A stretch of 64,000 nucleotides of DNA from Pempheris klunzingeri (Eukaryota; Chordata; Actinopteri; Acropomatiformes; Pempheridae), in contig NC_092019.1 in the NCBI RefSeq assembly GCF_042242105.1, positions 22,496,828 through 22,560,827 of the forward strand, written 5' to 3'. Shown here one piece after another: positions 24,120-36,299 of the stretch. The notes beneath the pieces are model-generated. The model was given only the letters and a program-made list of their open reading frames with translations, was not told where the DNA came from and searched no databases. The translations under genes and the position numbers were made by a program. Within the stretch, counting starts at the first letter, position 1, and every line of letters begins with the position of its first letter.

Positions 24120-24440
24120 TGCAGATACCTGCTGCAACGATCAACACTGTTGGCTGTCAGGGCATTGAGGGGGACACGATAAGAGTGGCATTCATTTCCC
24201 CTGGAGAGCCCTCAGGGGCCCCTCCACGGATCCCCACTTTGGCAATGATTGATACGCTGACCTGTGCTGGGTTTCACACAAATTGATAATTTAATTAAAG
24301 CGGCAGCCAGGAAGCGTCACACGGCTCTTCCTCAAGGCAGCTATACCAGCACGACTGCCGCTATCAAGCTGTACAGATGGCCCCCGGTTGAATATAATAG
24401 CACAGTCAGTTTAATTCCCGTTCTGATCCCCCAACTCATT
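24120..24440. promoter_or_regulatory. Candidate conserved enhancer with PBX-HOX and homeodomain sites
   Basis: A TGATTGAT box (24,246-24,253) precedes a perfect palindrome TTTAATTAAA (24,290-24,299) in a repeat-free stretch. A TGATTGAT box also occurs in the 10.2-11.0 kb candidate. Conservation was not tested. Confidence 0.35.
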
Positions 24441-24448
24441 CCAAACAC

Positions 24449-24451
<3 letters not shown>

Positions 24452-24481
<30 letters not shown>
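24452..24481. repeat. (CA)n microsatellite
   Basis: About 15 units. Confidence 0.95.
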
Positions 24482-24489
<8 letters not shown>

Positions 24490-26012
24490 GAAGTGGAAGA
24501 GGGGAGTGATGGAGATATTTCACAGAGCTCTTCCTGAGGATACTTATCATTATGTAACAGCTGAACATGAATTTTGCATGACCTGTGTTACTGAGCTGTA
24601 AGTGGTTTGTTTACATTCATGCTGTTCATAAATGATGGAGCAGGGCTGTGGGTCAGTCCTGATCTCGGAGAAAATAAGGCCAGAGAAAGTACGACGGCTG
24701 CACCTCCAGGGCTGCATCACTTTGTCACCTGAGGCTCTGAAATGACTGCGTAATCCAGCTGACGAAAGAGCACATATTCTGGTGTTTTGCTACAAAACTG
24801 TTCCGTTAGGACGACCGAACCCACATAAAGTAACTGAGGAACCACAGGCGTAAGCTTTCACACTGTGGTGACAGGCTGGTGCAAAACATCAGTCTATGAA
24901 TGACTGAACGAGAATCCTTAAATAAAAGTAGCGGCGCCACAATTTTTAAAATACTCAAATGCAAATAGAGGAGACACGTCCTAATGTTTTTGATTTAGTT
25001 AGTGCAATTTAATTCATTTGACTTTAGTTCAATTTATTCAGAGGGGTTATCAGAGACAGGATGAACGCTGGAGGCAGAAAAGACATTTCCAGGGCATGCT
25101 CTGTATTTTTCTCATATTGGCGAGAAATTGCTATAGAAAAGAAAAAAAAAAGTCAATTGCTCTTTTGTCACATTGTACCTGGACGAAAAAGAACTCATAG
25201 CTCAGAATGAACATCTCTTTAAAACTGGGAAATCAGAGATATATGATCAATGTGTAAAAATACTAATACTTCTCAATGCCGCACATAGAAACCCATTCTT
25301 TTTGCCTGAAAATAGCAATAACATTAAAGTTAACTTCTCATTCCTGCGTTTCAGGGAGTCCTGCTGCATTTATTATTGAAAACAATAATAAGAAAAAGTC
25401 TTTCAGTGCATTGGAGCTGCATCATGTGGTGTGGGAGGGTTTATTTCTGAAAATTCATCAAAATTCAACATTTTCTTCATTTATGTGCGACCCGATCAGT
25501 AATTTTTCAGTGCCAAACTGATTTGGTGACTTAACCCAGTCTTATATTGTAAACAGATTACACAACATCTCAATCAACCGACCGTCACGCTGTCTGCGAC
25601 GCGTTCAATAAAATAGGACGATCAATGCACAGAAGAAAGCCAAGACTCTTGAGTTCAAAGCTCTCTGTGACGCGTGTGAGATCACCACCGTACGGGAAGA
25701 GAGCGGTGAGGTGAGCCTTACTCATCACTAGGCGTGTCACAGGCTGTACAGCATCAATGTGATTAGAGAGATGGGGGAGGGTGGTGGTGGGGGGGGGGGG
25801 TGAGGAAAGAGAGTGAGAAGAGAGATGACCTAATACCCATAAAAAGCAATGAAGTCATACTACCTGACTCATATTCCCAGCTGACAGTAGCTCTCCCAAT
25901 CACAACATCCCAGTGTGTGTGCGTGTGTGTGTTGCTGTTATGAGGGTGAGGTGGGAGTGTGTAAGTGTGTGGGTCAACAGCTTCATACACATGTGAGTAT
26001 TTAGGGTGAGGG

Positions 26013-26013
<1 letters not shown>

Positions 26014-26049
<36 letters not shown>
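26014..26049. repeat. (GT)n microsatellite
   Basis: About 18 units, in a longer GT-rich stretch from 25,913. Confidence 0.95.
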
Positions 26050-26052
<3 letters not shown>

Positions 26053-26107
26053 TTAAAGGTGGAAAAAGCGGCGACATGTTGCTGTGAAAACGCACACATA
26101 CACAGTT

Positions 26108-26360
26108 GGGCTGGAAAAATTAGCTTAAACATTTTATTGGGCAAATTTTGCCAAACTCTCTCTGGTTCTGGTCTCTTAAATGTGAGGATTATGTGTTTTT
26201 TGTCATTTCAGATGGAAGATCTTTGGGTTCTGGACTCCCCCGCGTCACTTTGGGCTCTGTGATTAGCATTTTTCACTATTTTTCCACATCATATCAACCA
26301 ACTAATAAGAGAATGAATAGATACAGATCAATAATGGAAATAATCACTAATTGCAGCCCT
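26108..26360 (-). repeat. hAT-like 'TTGCAGCCCT' family copy, minus orientation
   Basis: Ends CACTAATTGCAGCCCT, the diagnostic terminus. Inside are 'aaatgtgaggatta', 'tctttgggttctggact', 'cactttgggctctgtga' and 'tttttcactattttt'. This is the best-preserved right end of the family in the window. Confidence 0.65.
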
Positions 26361-27367
26361 AAAAAACAGCAAGGTTGGGGATAATTTCTCTCACACAGAC
26401 GCACATTGAGCGTGACTTACCCCACAGATAGAGCAGAGTTTGGGACGAAACAGGCCTCATTATCTGGGTCCCTGCGTGGCGGCCGGCCTGCAGACTAAAC
26501 ACACTAAACAAACTTGTTATTCTACATGACGTTAAAGAAACACTGCTGTGGTCTCAAGCATGATGAGCCTTTTGCATTTTAATTGTAATCGGCAACTATC
26601 TCTCCGACCCCCTTTCTTCAAACTGCTGTTTGTTTCTGGTGTCACTGGGTCATCATCATGTGCAGTCTGTCTCTGTGTGCCTGTGCTCCTTCCACCCTGC
26701 CCTGTTCTCCTTAGGAAAAAAATCCTAACATTGAAAAAAAAAAAACTTACAGCAAATAAAAACAAACAGCAAATATACAAATAAAAAAAAAGAGGGAACC
26801 CCCCCTCCCCACACACACACACACAGAGGCCTCTGCATTCAGAGTTCCACTTGTCTGCTGATTGACTTCAGGGCTCTCGTCAGCTTATGAGCACAAGATG
26901 TGGTATCATTTGCATGAGGTCTTACATCATCCCTGAGAGCCCGTTCACTATGGCATCAGCACGTGGTGCTTAGCCAACATATGCCTTTGTGCTCGCTGAA
27001 GCCTCATTCAAGTGACAGCGGGGCACCAGAGAACTCTTGAAAAGGACATCTGGCCATGGAAGTCAAAGGGACGTCCTTCTCAGACGTGTCTTTACAGGCT
27101 ACACGACCTGTCCCCTTTGAAAGACGGACACTGTCCACAGGTGAGAGCAACATTTGCTTGGACTCTGGGACAAAGAGATTGGTGTGTGTCTCTGCGGCAC
27201 AGTAAGCCACAGCATCTCACCAAAGCTGCCAGTCAGCCTTTCATCAGGGGAAAAAAAAAAAGAGAAACAGCACCACTGTGACGACCAGATGGTCAAGATC
27301 ATTGAGGTTTTTTATGTGCAAGTAACATGACCTCAGCACACTGGGTTTCACAAGTGTCCTGTAGCTA

Positions 27368-27390
27368 ACACACACACACACACACACACA
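27368..27390. repeat. (CA)n microsatellite
   Basis: About 11 units. Confidence 0.95.
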
Positions 27391-28398
27391 TTCACACAAG
27401 TGTACAAATTACAATTGTAACCCACAGCTCCAGGCAGAGATCTGAATGAAAACCAGACCTGCTGCAGCCCATTCAGAACCAGAGACGGTTTAGTTCACGG
27501 TCACAGAGGTTATGTAGTACGACGGCATCAGCAATCAGGACTGCAACAGGCCACACCAAACTCACACATCCAGACAGAGAGGGGTGTGTCGAACGAGGGG
27601 GGGGAACACTATCCCAGATCCATGCTTTTTATTGATTGGGTCTCTGGACTCCCAGCGGACCCCTTTTAATGGAGCCAGACGACCTCTTGGACACACTGGC
27701 ATGCTCGGTGAGGGGCAGGCCCTTGTGTGGCGCTCATCCCCATCCTGACCGTCCTCTCACGCAATCCTCTGGCCTGTCCAGTGGGTGGGGTGGGGTGGGG
27801 ATTGGGGGCAGACCCCCTGGGCCCACCCTCTGGTCCTTCGTGCATCACGCCATCCTGTTCTCTTTCCCGCTGCTGTTTTTTTTTTATCCACTTTATTGGG
27901 TGGCGCGGTGGGATGTTTTAATCCTGGACTCATACCAGGAGTCTCCCTGTGAGTTCTCATCTGCAGCACACCCTTAGGGAACGAACCCCTTCCTGATTGG
28001 CACCCAGAGAGCCCCGTCTCGCCTGTGATTATGCATGTAAATACACCTGCGCTATCTTTCCGGTGCCATTTCATCACAACATTTAAATTGTTTCTATTTT
28101 CAATCCTGGTGTTTCAAAATTTGTGATTATGTTGTTGCTCCATTCTATGTGTTATTAAAAGGCAGAAGGCGTTCTCACTAGAAATGCTAAAATATTCATG
28201 CTCAAGAGTCACATGCCACGCTCAGTCTGTCATATAAGCCCAAATGGAAGTCTGCGTGTGTTTTTGTTATTACAGTTATGCAGTTAGTGTGGGAAAAGAG
28301 CACATATGCTGGAGAATAATAAATTGGATTTAATGGTTGGTGATAAAATCCACATGTAATCTAAAGAGTGAATACAACACCTCCCTTGGGAACACAAG

Positions 28399-28420
28399 CA
28401 CACACACACACACACACACA
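28399..28420. repeat. (CA)n microsatellite
   Basis: About 11 units. Confidence 0.95.
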
Positions 28421-29035
28421 GCAAGAGATACAACAGATACAGTTTCATCTAAGAGCAATTTATATATTAGTTGAGATGAAGTTCGGTTGATCCCTGCACG
28501 CACGTATGTTAAGATGTCTTCATTTCCTGGTGGGTGGAGAAATAATGTGCACGGCGGAGTGTCGTGGAGCATCTAGCGTTCCCTCAGAGTAAACATCCCC
28601 AGAGTTTGCCTTGTCATTCAGGTACGCCTTACGCAACACATACTCACTGTACAGCCCACCCTGCATATGCACAGATGGTAACGACAGGCTAAGCTCGAGT
28701 TAGACTGACACTTTGAGGAAGCTGAAAACATGGACAACAGTTGGTGCTCAGCTCTGGATGGCAATCTATACACCAGCTCCAGTGCTCCCTCAGAGCTGTG
28801 TTCATGGTGGTGACCCAAGTGTAATAATAACTTACAACTCAGTGATTAAAGTAATTATATCGTGAGAGAAATTTCTCCACTTTATTTTATTTTTTTTTTC
28901 TAATCTTACTCATTTATTTTATGTAGATAAATGTAAATATCCAGGTTTCAGTATCAATTCATGTGAGTTGCAGGTACTTTGCTACCTGTTTGAAACCTCT
29001 AGAATCTCCAAAAAGGGGAGAAGTCTGACGTAATG

Positions 29036-29068
<33 letters not shown>
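29036..29068. repeat. (ATT)n microsatellite
   Basis: About 11 ATT units; a 23-T homopolymer follows at about 29,199-29,221. Confidence 0.95.
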
Positions 29069-29079
29069 CATATAGTCTT

Positions 29080-30169
29080 TGTGTTGTACTACAGCCATGC
29101 CGTCAGGCGTGGCTTCTGTCGAGGACATCTTGGGGAGTGTGTGCGCGAAACGAACGGCGCGGTTCTTTGTTCACCGGGGCTGCTGCAAAACCCTTGTTTT
29201 TTTTTTTTTTTTTTTTTTTTTAAGGGAAATATGCGAGGGCTTTTCTGATGTTCCCCCGCTGCATAGGCTCTGCAACGCCTGTCTGACAACTCCCTTTCTC
29301 TTCTCCTCCTCGTATACAGCCCCCACCGCCCCCTCCAGACACCCTCTTTCCCTCCTATACATAACATCCTCATGCGCAACGGCGCCAGAGACAACAACGC
29401 GGTGACCTGCCGCAAAGCACGGCTACATAGAGGTGGGCGGACCCCCTCCCACCTCCCCCCCCCAAAAATGTCACTGACTCCTTTACTTCCAAAAATTTCA
29501 TGTCAGATGGTCCACGATCCCCCCCCCCGCACCCCACCCCCCCTCTCTCTCCTCATTACACGCGGGAGCCGCTAGTTTTTCATCTCTGAATGATAAAGCT
29601 GACATCATCTTTTCAGCAGCACCAGACGACCATGTGCGCACTGTACTTGCACCTTTTGATACGCAACTGTTTACATCCCGGATGGCTGTTCTTACATAAG
29701 TCACCGAAATGCGGTTATGGGGCGACACTGCAGCTCTGGACGAGTCTGAGCTCAGACCAGAGCGGCGCGGGAGGCACACGATGAGCTTTTCTTCTTCCTT
29801 TCTATAGGTGACGGGCGCAGGCTCGGCTGGAGGTGCCACAGGCTCGGGAACCTGAGACGGAATGGTACAACGGGAGGGCGGCTCGTTTTGTCTCGGCGAG
29901 GAGGGGAGCAGTGTAAACCAGACTGGGTGGAGCAACACATCGCCCGCCCCATCTATCGTGCAGACGGCCTTGTGTCCCGTTTGCCTGGAGCTCGGAGAGA
30001 GACTACTGTACTGACAGTCTGGCGGATAGAGAGAGAGGGGGCCGGTCTATGGGAGGGACTAGCGCAAAGGGGGGAATTGGAAGGAGGAGGGGGCGAGGAG
30101 GAGGCGGCACGGGTGCTGTTTCTCCAGTCTCTTTCCCCTGTCTTTGTCTCACACACTCTTTTGTTAGCC
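29080..30169 (+). promoter_or_regulatory. mex3a: mex3a promoter and 5' UTR region, CpG-rich
   Basis: CpG dinucleotides become frequent from about 29,100 and stay so through exon 1, unlike the flanking DNA, which suggests a CpG-island promoter. I see no TATA box. The transcription start is not determined. From 29,888 a frame is open without stop into the mex3a start codon (94 codons, with its own ATG), so translation upstream of the conserved start cannot be excluded from sequence alone. Confidence 0.45.
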
Positions 30170-30590
30170 ATGCCTAGCCTGCTGGTTCTAGCAGGGATCA
30201 TGGAGAAAAATGGGGGCTACGGCGGGGATCTGGCCGGCTCCGGCTTCGGAAGCGAAGGTCTCCTTGTGCCGCCCGATGAGGAGGAAGACGACTCCCGTGC
30301 CCTCAGGGTCGCGCTGGGCCAGTTGTCTCTGCTGGGGCTCGGGGAAGGCGAGGACGGCGGCGGAGCCCCAACAACAGGAGTGCAGGACCGGAGTAACAAT
30401 AACAACAACCACCACAACCACACGAACAGCGTCGGGGGTGGCGGGGACACGGCGATTCTGCAAGGGAAAAGCAAGTTGTGCGCCCTGTACGAGAGCTCCT
30501 CAAGTGAGACGAAAGGACGAGGCTGCAACATAACAGAATGCGTCCCAGTGCCCAGCTCTGAACATGTGGCCGAAATAGTGGGGAGACAAG
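30170..30590 (+). CDS. mex3a: Mex-3 RNA-binding protein A, coding exon 1
   Basis: First 140 codons plus one base. The start MPSLLVLAGIMEKNGG aligns with human MEX3A (MPSLVVSGIMERNGG), which fixes this ATG over the in-frame one 282 bp upstream. An acidic patch (about residues 36-41) and the conserved LGQLSLLGLGE segment follow, then a low-complexity Asn/His run (about residues 75-85) where human has Pro/Ala repeats. Next come KLCALYE and the beginning of KH domain 1 (SEHVAEIVGRQG, GxxG loop at 138-141). The donor is CAAG|GTAAAC and splits a Gly codon in phase 1. The protein is a cytoplasmic/nuclear RNA-binding E3 ligase; Mex-3 proteins bind target mRNA 3' UTRs and repress them. Confidence 0.95.
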
Positions 30591-33500
30591 GTAAACCGCT
30601 GGCTTGCAAATTATTCCCCTTCAAACTTGTGCTTTTATCCCTCTAACAGTGGCGCATTTTGCCCGCCGTGCTTCCCCGTGTGCTTTGCTTTTTGTTCTCT
30701 AACTGTTACCTGGTGTTATTTGACAAAGAAAAGGGAGTGGTGTGTGTGCTCGCGTGTTTTTTGTACTCCCCCGAGACATCAGCCTCCCACTTTTTCTGCT
30801 ACAATGTTGCAAGTTCCCGTGCACTCCTCCTGACACCAGCACGGTACAAACAAGTCGGTCGCCGCTTTGTGTTTATTTGGGCTTTTTTTTTTTTTTGAGT
30901 GAATTTGCACTGAGGCGCGAGAGAGCCCCCCTGTTCCCTACTGGGCGAATTATTCTACATCCACGCCATCAATGTCAGCGCACAGACACACACTGGAGCA
31001 CGGAGAGCACTTGCTTCCTTTGTCGTCTGAGACGCGCCAGACTGTTCAAAAAAGGCAACGTGCAGCTGGCGAACACAGGAATGTCTTTCACTACCAATTG
31101 ATTGCAAGGGAAATATCCAAATTTACACATTTGGTCCCGGTGGCGGAAGATGTTTAGCCTCTTCCCAAATTTATTCAGCTCGTTGTTTATGTTGCGCACT
31201 GCCCCACTGACACAATTGGACAATAGAGCGAGCGTGGTCCACTTGTGTGTGTGTGTGTGTGTGTTTTTCTCCCCCAAACGAGGGAGTTGGAAAGTTCATT
31301 TCCAGGCACGTTACAGATTCTGCCCGTTTTTCTTCCAGTTTTTGCTTTTTTTTTTATTGAACAAAGAGCTGAAGTTGAATGACAGCAGCTGTCAAACAAA
31401 GGTGTGAAAGTCGGGGGATGAGGGGAGGGGCGCATTAAGACAGTGTTGCTGCTTGGCACACGGGATGGCCTTAAAGGGTGACTCAGCGAGAAGTTGCACC
31501 AGGAGGTGGGAATCCTTTTTAAATACAGAATATTCAGTTGTTTTGTGCTCATTTGAGGTAAAGCTGTTGTCAGGTGTTTTTTTTTTTTTTCCACCCTGTC
31601 CAAGTCCCATATTTATGCACAATGGAGCTGCGGACGAGCTTGAACCTAAGTTGGTTTTGAAGCAACTCAGAAGTAGATTTTCTTCTGGTTTTTGTTTTTT
31701 TTTCTTCTGCTTGGTGGCTGTGTTTATATGGCTGCGCCCATTGTTAACTGTTTGTGATGGACCCATGGGCGAGGGGGACAGGAAAACACAAGGATGGGGA
31801 CAGAGGGGCAGTATAGCATCTAAAAGCTGAATGGGAGTCACGCCTTGGAGCTCAGCACAAGGGGCTCCTCATGAGCCCCACTTCACTGCACACTCTCAAT
31901 GCCACATGGTTGTCTGTCAGGAGAGGGAGAAGTGGGCGGTCGGACTGAGAGAAGTACAAAGACTGCAGGATGGGTAAGGTGCCATTAGCGGATCCTGATT
32001 TATCCTCCAATGAAAATAAACAAGTCTTGAATAGTGTCAAACGGGGTTCAGATGGCCTGTTTTTACCAGTGCTCCCCCTTTTCCTGCTCCACCGCTGTGG
32101 TAATGTGGATTTAGCTTGTGCTGCTAAGTGCCCCTTGTCTCCCATTGCGGCTCCTGTTCTTTTACTCTGAAGTGTAAGTTTTGAATTTTAATGGGGTAAC
32201 CGAAGACAGCCGGAGGGTGGATCCAGTGAGCACAAGTGCGGCGAGAGGGCCCTTTTGCCACGACCAAGAAGAAGTGCTGATTTGGGGGGATTTGAGTCGA
32301 GCTGCTTCTGATTCAGGCCCTTCGTTAGTTGGCACTACGAACACACCCCCTTCCTCTCAGCACCGTGCAACCACAGCCCGCCTGGTGAATCTGGCACACG
32401 GAGCATCCTGTCATGAAGACGGGGTTGGACATGATTGTTTTCTGCTGTCAGAGTCGCAGGCATTGATTTGGAGGATGCTCTTGTACCTTCCTCTGGAGCC
32501 CTTCAGATTAAAGGTGGCTTTGTTTTGAATAGCAGCCACCTCTTACGCCACTGTTTCACAGCTGAAAATAAATGTGTCTCCAGTGACCTTAATATCTGGT
32601 GGCGACTAATTAAACTTTGCCTGTTTTACAGAATTCTTTAATTGAAACATTAATTGACTATAATTAAAAGGTGAACTGTAGTTGGAGAAAAAGGAATCGG
32701 GCAATTTGTCTTTGATGTCCAGTGACATGTCTACAGGTCTGTGAGCTGAAAGGGCGTTTTCAGATTTTGGGAATGAGCAATACTAAACCCTAAGACTATC
32801 CCCATCTTTTAGTCTGTACCGCTGGTCCCTGAGAAGTAAGTGTTTCTGAGCAAAGTGCCTATTTGGTAGCATTAGAGCAACGTTCCCCTTCAGCTTGAGG
32901 CGTCTTTAAAGCTTCTGATACCTGCTGCTGTGATTTTCAGATAGGCAATGCAATGATGTGCTGTGTGATCTGAAGCACCTGGCAAGATGAGCTCAGCTCT
33001 GTTCACCAGCTTGATAGAAGCCTGATGACTCTTGCTCATCCAAAGAGAAGCACCGGCCTCTTTAAGGCACGGCCGAGAGGAGAAAGGCACGTCTAAATCG
33101 TCAATACACATGGAAATCTTAATGGGGGAGCTGCCTGAATTTCTGAATGAAAACTGACCCACGTAATGTGTGCTGCATCCTTCACGGGGTGTAATATTAA
33201 CAGAATTGTCTTTTCCTACCATGTTCCCCTTGACCTCGCATGGACCTGGCAAATGCTCGCAAAATAACTGCTGATTTCCTGTACGTCCTGCTCCTGTCCC
33301 ATCGGGCAATTTGTCATGAAATAGCATTAACCTGCACTCTCTCACTTAAGACTAAAAGCAGCGAATAGAGTAAAACATTGCACGCTGATCAGAAACAGGG
33401 CAGATGAAGAGCAACATAAACAAAGCGTGTGTGGGTTGACTGACTCGTAGGTTCAAGGAAAAGCCAGAAAGGGATTGCTCACCAGCGTAGTGCAAATGTA

Positions 33501-33871
33501 GTTCTTACACCTCTCCCAAACAGCCATGTCTACACCGGCCAATACCTCTGCACCACCCAGGTGTGTCTGGTTTAGAGCTAATAAATGAGAATATTGAATG
33601 AGTAAGCTGATGCGTAGATGCTGGAATTGGACATCTGTTTGGTTGGAAATCATAGTAACTACTCTGTGCATCATTTGCCAGTAAAACATGCTACACATGG
33701 AGTTAAACAGGTCAAAACCGGTGAACAAAGGAGACTTGAGGATTTCTGTCAGCTCACGTTGATGAGTCTGTTCTCACTTGTAACCACTGCACTTGATTCG
33801 TGAGTCCCAAAATTGAACCGATGTACGATATTTATTTATTTTGAAATGTATGTTGGTGTCTCTCCCTGCAG
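30591..33871 (+). other. mex3a: mex3a intron 1
   Basis: Bounded by GTAAAC and CTCTCCCTGCAG. It interrupts the GxxG loop of KH domain 1, as expected for the two-coding-exon Mex-3 layout. It contains a (GT)n microsatellite at about 31,244-31,265 and several T runs. The AT-rich segment 32.55-32.68 kb (AATTAAACTTTG, CATTAATTGACTATAATTAAAAG) may be regulatory. I see no other gene. Confidence 0.9.
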
Positions 33872-35025
33872 GTTGCAAGATCAAAGCCCTGCGGGCTAAG
33901 ACCAACACCTACATCAAAACCCCAGTTAGAGGAGAGGAGCCAGTGTTCTTAATCACTGGCCGGAAGGAGGATGTTGCTCTGGCCCGCCGTGAAATCATCT
34001 CTGCTGCAGAGCACTTCTCCATGCTGCGGGCATCCCGCAATAAGCTGGGAGTGTCCTTTAGCGGCTCCCCGCCCACACCTTTGCCAGGTCAGACCACCAT
34101 TCAGGTGAGAGTGCCATACCGTGTTGTGGGGCTGGTAGTGGGGCCTAAAGGCTCCACCATCAAACGCATCCAGCAGCAAACCTGTACTTACATCGTCACT
34201 CCCAGTCGAGACCGCGACCCCGTCTTTGAAATCACGGGGTCACCGAGCAACGCCGAGCGGGCCCGAGAGGAGATTGAAGCACACATCGCCTTCCGAACAG
34301 GAGGCCTGCATGACCACAATAATGAGAATGATTGTCTGGGGCCGAATGGTGGAAGCAGCCCAGCGGGCAGCAGCGGTGGTCTGGAGAGCCGACTACAGCA
34401 GGTGTGGGGGCTGCAGGGGGGCCAGCGCAAGCCTCTCACCAGCAGCTACCGCCAGAACTTCTCAGATGCCATGGTTGGAGGGGGAGGGGGAGGAGGAGGT
34501 GAGGGAGGGGGAATCTACAACAAGGGTAACTTCTCCAGTTCTGGAGAGAAGCCTTGCTCTTATTTTGGATCAGAGGGTACCCAGAGCTGGGGCGATCCTG
34601 ACTACCCCAAACAGGTGGCCTTCTATGCCCAGCAGCGTTCCAAGAGCTTTGGAGGCCTCCCACTCCCCCTGACCAGACTCTCCCCTGGCTTACCCGAGCC
34701 CTGCGGAGGTGGAAGCACTAACAACTCTTCAGTCACCAGCATTGTGCCCGTAGCCGGCTCACCTCATGCCCAGGCCCGCCGCGCCCACAGCGAGCCCACT
34801 TCAGCCGTCGATGGGTTCCCAGGCCGTCTGCCCGTGCCGGACTCGCCACCGGCCACTGTGCGGGACTGCATGACCTGCTTTGAAAGCAAAGTGACGGCTG
34901 CCTTGGTGCCCTGTGGCCATAACCTCTTCTGCATGGAGTGTGCCATCCGAATCTGTGAGCTCAACCACCCGGAGTGCCCAGTGTGCCACACCCAGGTCAC
35001 ACAGGCCATCCGAATATTCTCTTAA
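33872..35025 (+). CDS. mex3a: Mex-3 RNA-binding protein A, coding exon 2
   Basis: Completes a 524-residue protein (human is 520). It finishes KH domain 1 (to about residue 188: [20 protein letters not shown]...), then KH domain 2 at about 215-280 with GPKG loop at 231-234. A Gly/Ser-rich linker follows with a poly-Gly tract encoded near 34,480-34,510. The C-terminal C3HC4 RING finger starts at Cys473 ([18 protein letters not shown]) and ends near 513; the protein ends AIRIFS like human. KH domains bind RNA and the RING gives ubiquitin-ligase activity. The acceptor CTGCAG|GTTGCAAG restores Gly141-Cys142. The linker differs most from human, so paralogue assignment rests on the N terminus and synteny with lmna. 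Confidence 0.96.
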
Positions 35026-36164
35026 GGAACCACATCAGTTTTTATCATTAGTTTTGTCAGTGTTTGTTCAATAATTATTTACTGTTATTATGATTATTAT
35101 TATAATACACATTTTTGTTTTTCAGAAAATTTAAAAACAATCAAGCAGATATTTTAGAAGGCACTGCTTGCTTTACTAAAAAGTATAAGAAATATTTTTA
35201 AGTTTTTCTTTTATATATATATATGCATATATATTTTATAAAAGTTTTGTTTATAAGAGAAGTATAGTACCTTGCATTTTCAGTTTTTTGACTGCTGCTG
35301 TTTTTCATTCATGAATCACAGTGTAGGCAGAGGTAGACAGTAATGTGAACATTTTATTATTCAAATTTTTATTTTACCATGAAGTGGGTTTATATAGAAG
35401 GAAGATGATTGTTGAGGTACCCAACCTGCACCTGACTGACATAGAAAGTCAATGTTGTTATTAGAAGGAAAAAAAAACATAGAATTTTCATTGCACCTTA
35501 CAATCATCTTGGTCTAAAATAGGATTTTCAATCATACCTTGAAATTTCAGGAGCTGATGTGAAGGTGAATTCAGCCTTTTCAGTTTTACTGTGATTGTGG
35601 TTTGATATAATTGGTCCAAAATCAATATTTATTTTAGCAAGATTAAAATGTGAATAGATTGGTTCTGGCCTTGTAATCTTTACAAGAAAACAAAAGAGAC
35701 CCCCTCATTTCATTCTTATAACCATAAAGTCTTGTTAACCACGTGAATCCTGACAAGGGATAGGACATTACATCAATTATCGGTGGTGATTGGCTGTACT
35801 TTATTGGCGTCATTATTCACGGAGATAGATGAAAGTTGGATAAACTCTCAGTCAAATTTTCTTTCCAGTAGCCACTGATCGCTGCAGTTTGTTGAAAAGA
35901 TTCAGTAATGCTTGCTCCTCGTGGCACTTGAAAAGCATGTGGTTCCTCGGTTGGCTTAAAGCACTGATTTAATTTGTGAGGCCGAAAGCCTTGGAATTCT
36001 TCCAGTTGGCTAGTTCTCGATATCAGTCTCCCCAATGGACTTGTTTCAAAGCCACCTTAACCACGCTTTATTGTCTTGTGTGGTCATTTGGCCACGGTCG
36101 CTGAACGATATAGGACACAGCGAGAGCTCCAGTCAACAAGCATTGCTCTGAGGTGTGCACTGTA

Positions 36165-36170
36165 AATAAA
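36165..36170 (+). terminator. mex3a: Proximal poly(A) signal candidate for mex3a
   Basis: AATAAA in GTAAATAAAGAGGAG, about 1.1 kb after the stop codon. The downstream U/GU-rich element is weak. Confidence 0.35.
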
Positions 36171-36299
36171 GAGGAGAATTAGTACGTGGACAGAAGCCGA
36201 GTAAAACTGTAAAATGTTTCCCGAATCAGCAGCAGACTCGAGATTAAAATAGTTGACACTGTAAAATACAGAGTCCCGAATCAGTAATCCTTACGTCTC

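Larger units (their letters stand above)
18700..29079. other. lmna-mex3a head-to-head intergenic region
   Basis: About 10 kb between the putative lmna and mex3a 5' ends, which point away from each other as in human. I see no protein-coding gene. It contains decayed DNA-transposon copies (21.43-22.15, 22.90-23.36, 26.11-26.36 kb), microsatellites, one hairpin (21.58-21.67 kb) and repeat-poor segments resembling regulatory DNA (20.78-21.18, 22.19-22.54, 24.12-24.44, 26.83-27.10, 27.60-27.72 kb). Confidence 0.7.

Noticed and set aside
29888..30169. Taking the upstream ATG as the mex3a start
   Set aside because: Human MEX3A begins at the residue equivalent to 30,170; the upstream segment has no similarity to the family.
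30591..30646. Read-through of mex3a exon 1 into the intron
   Set aside because: The conserved protein continues with CKIKALRAK only after splicing at GTAAAC; intron codons match nothing.
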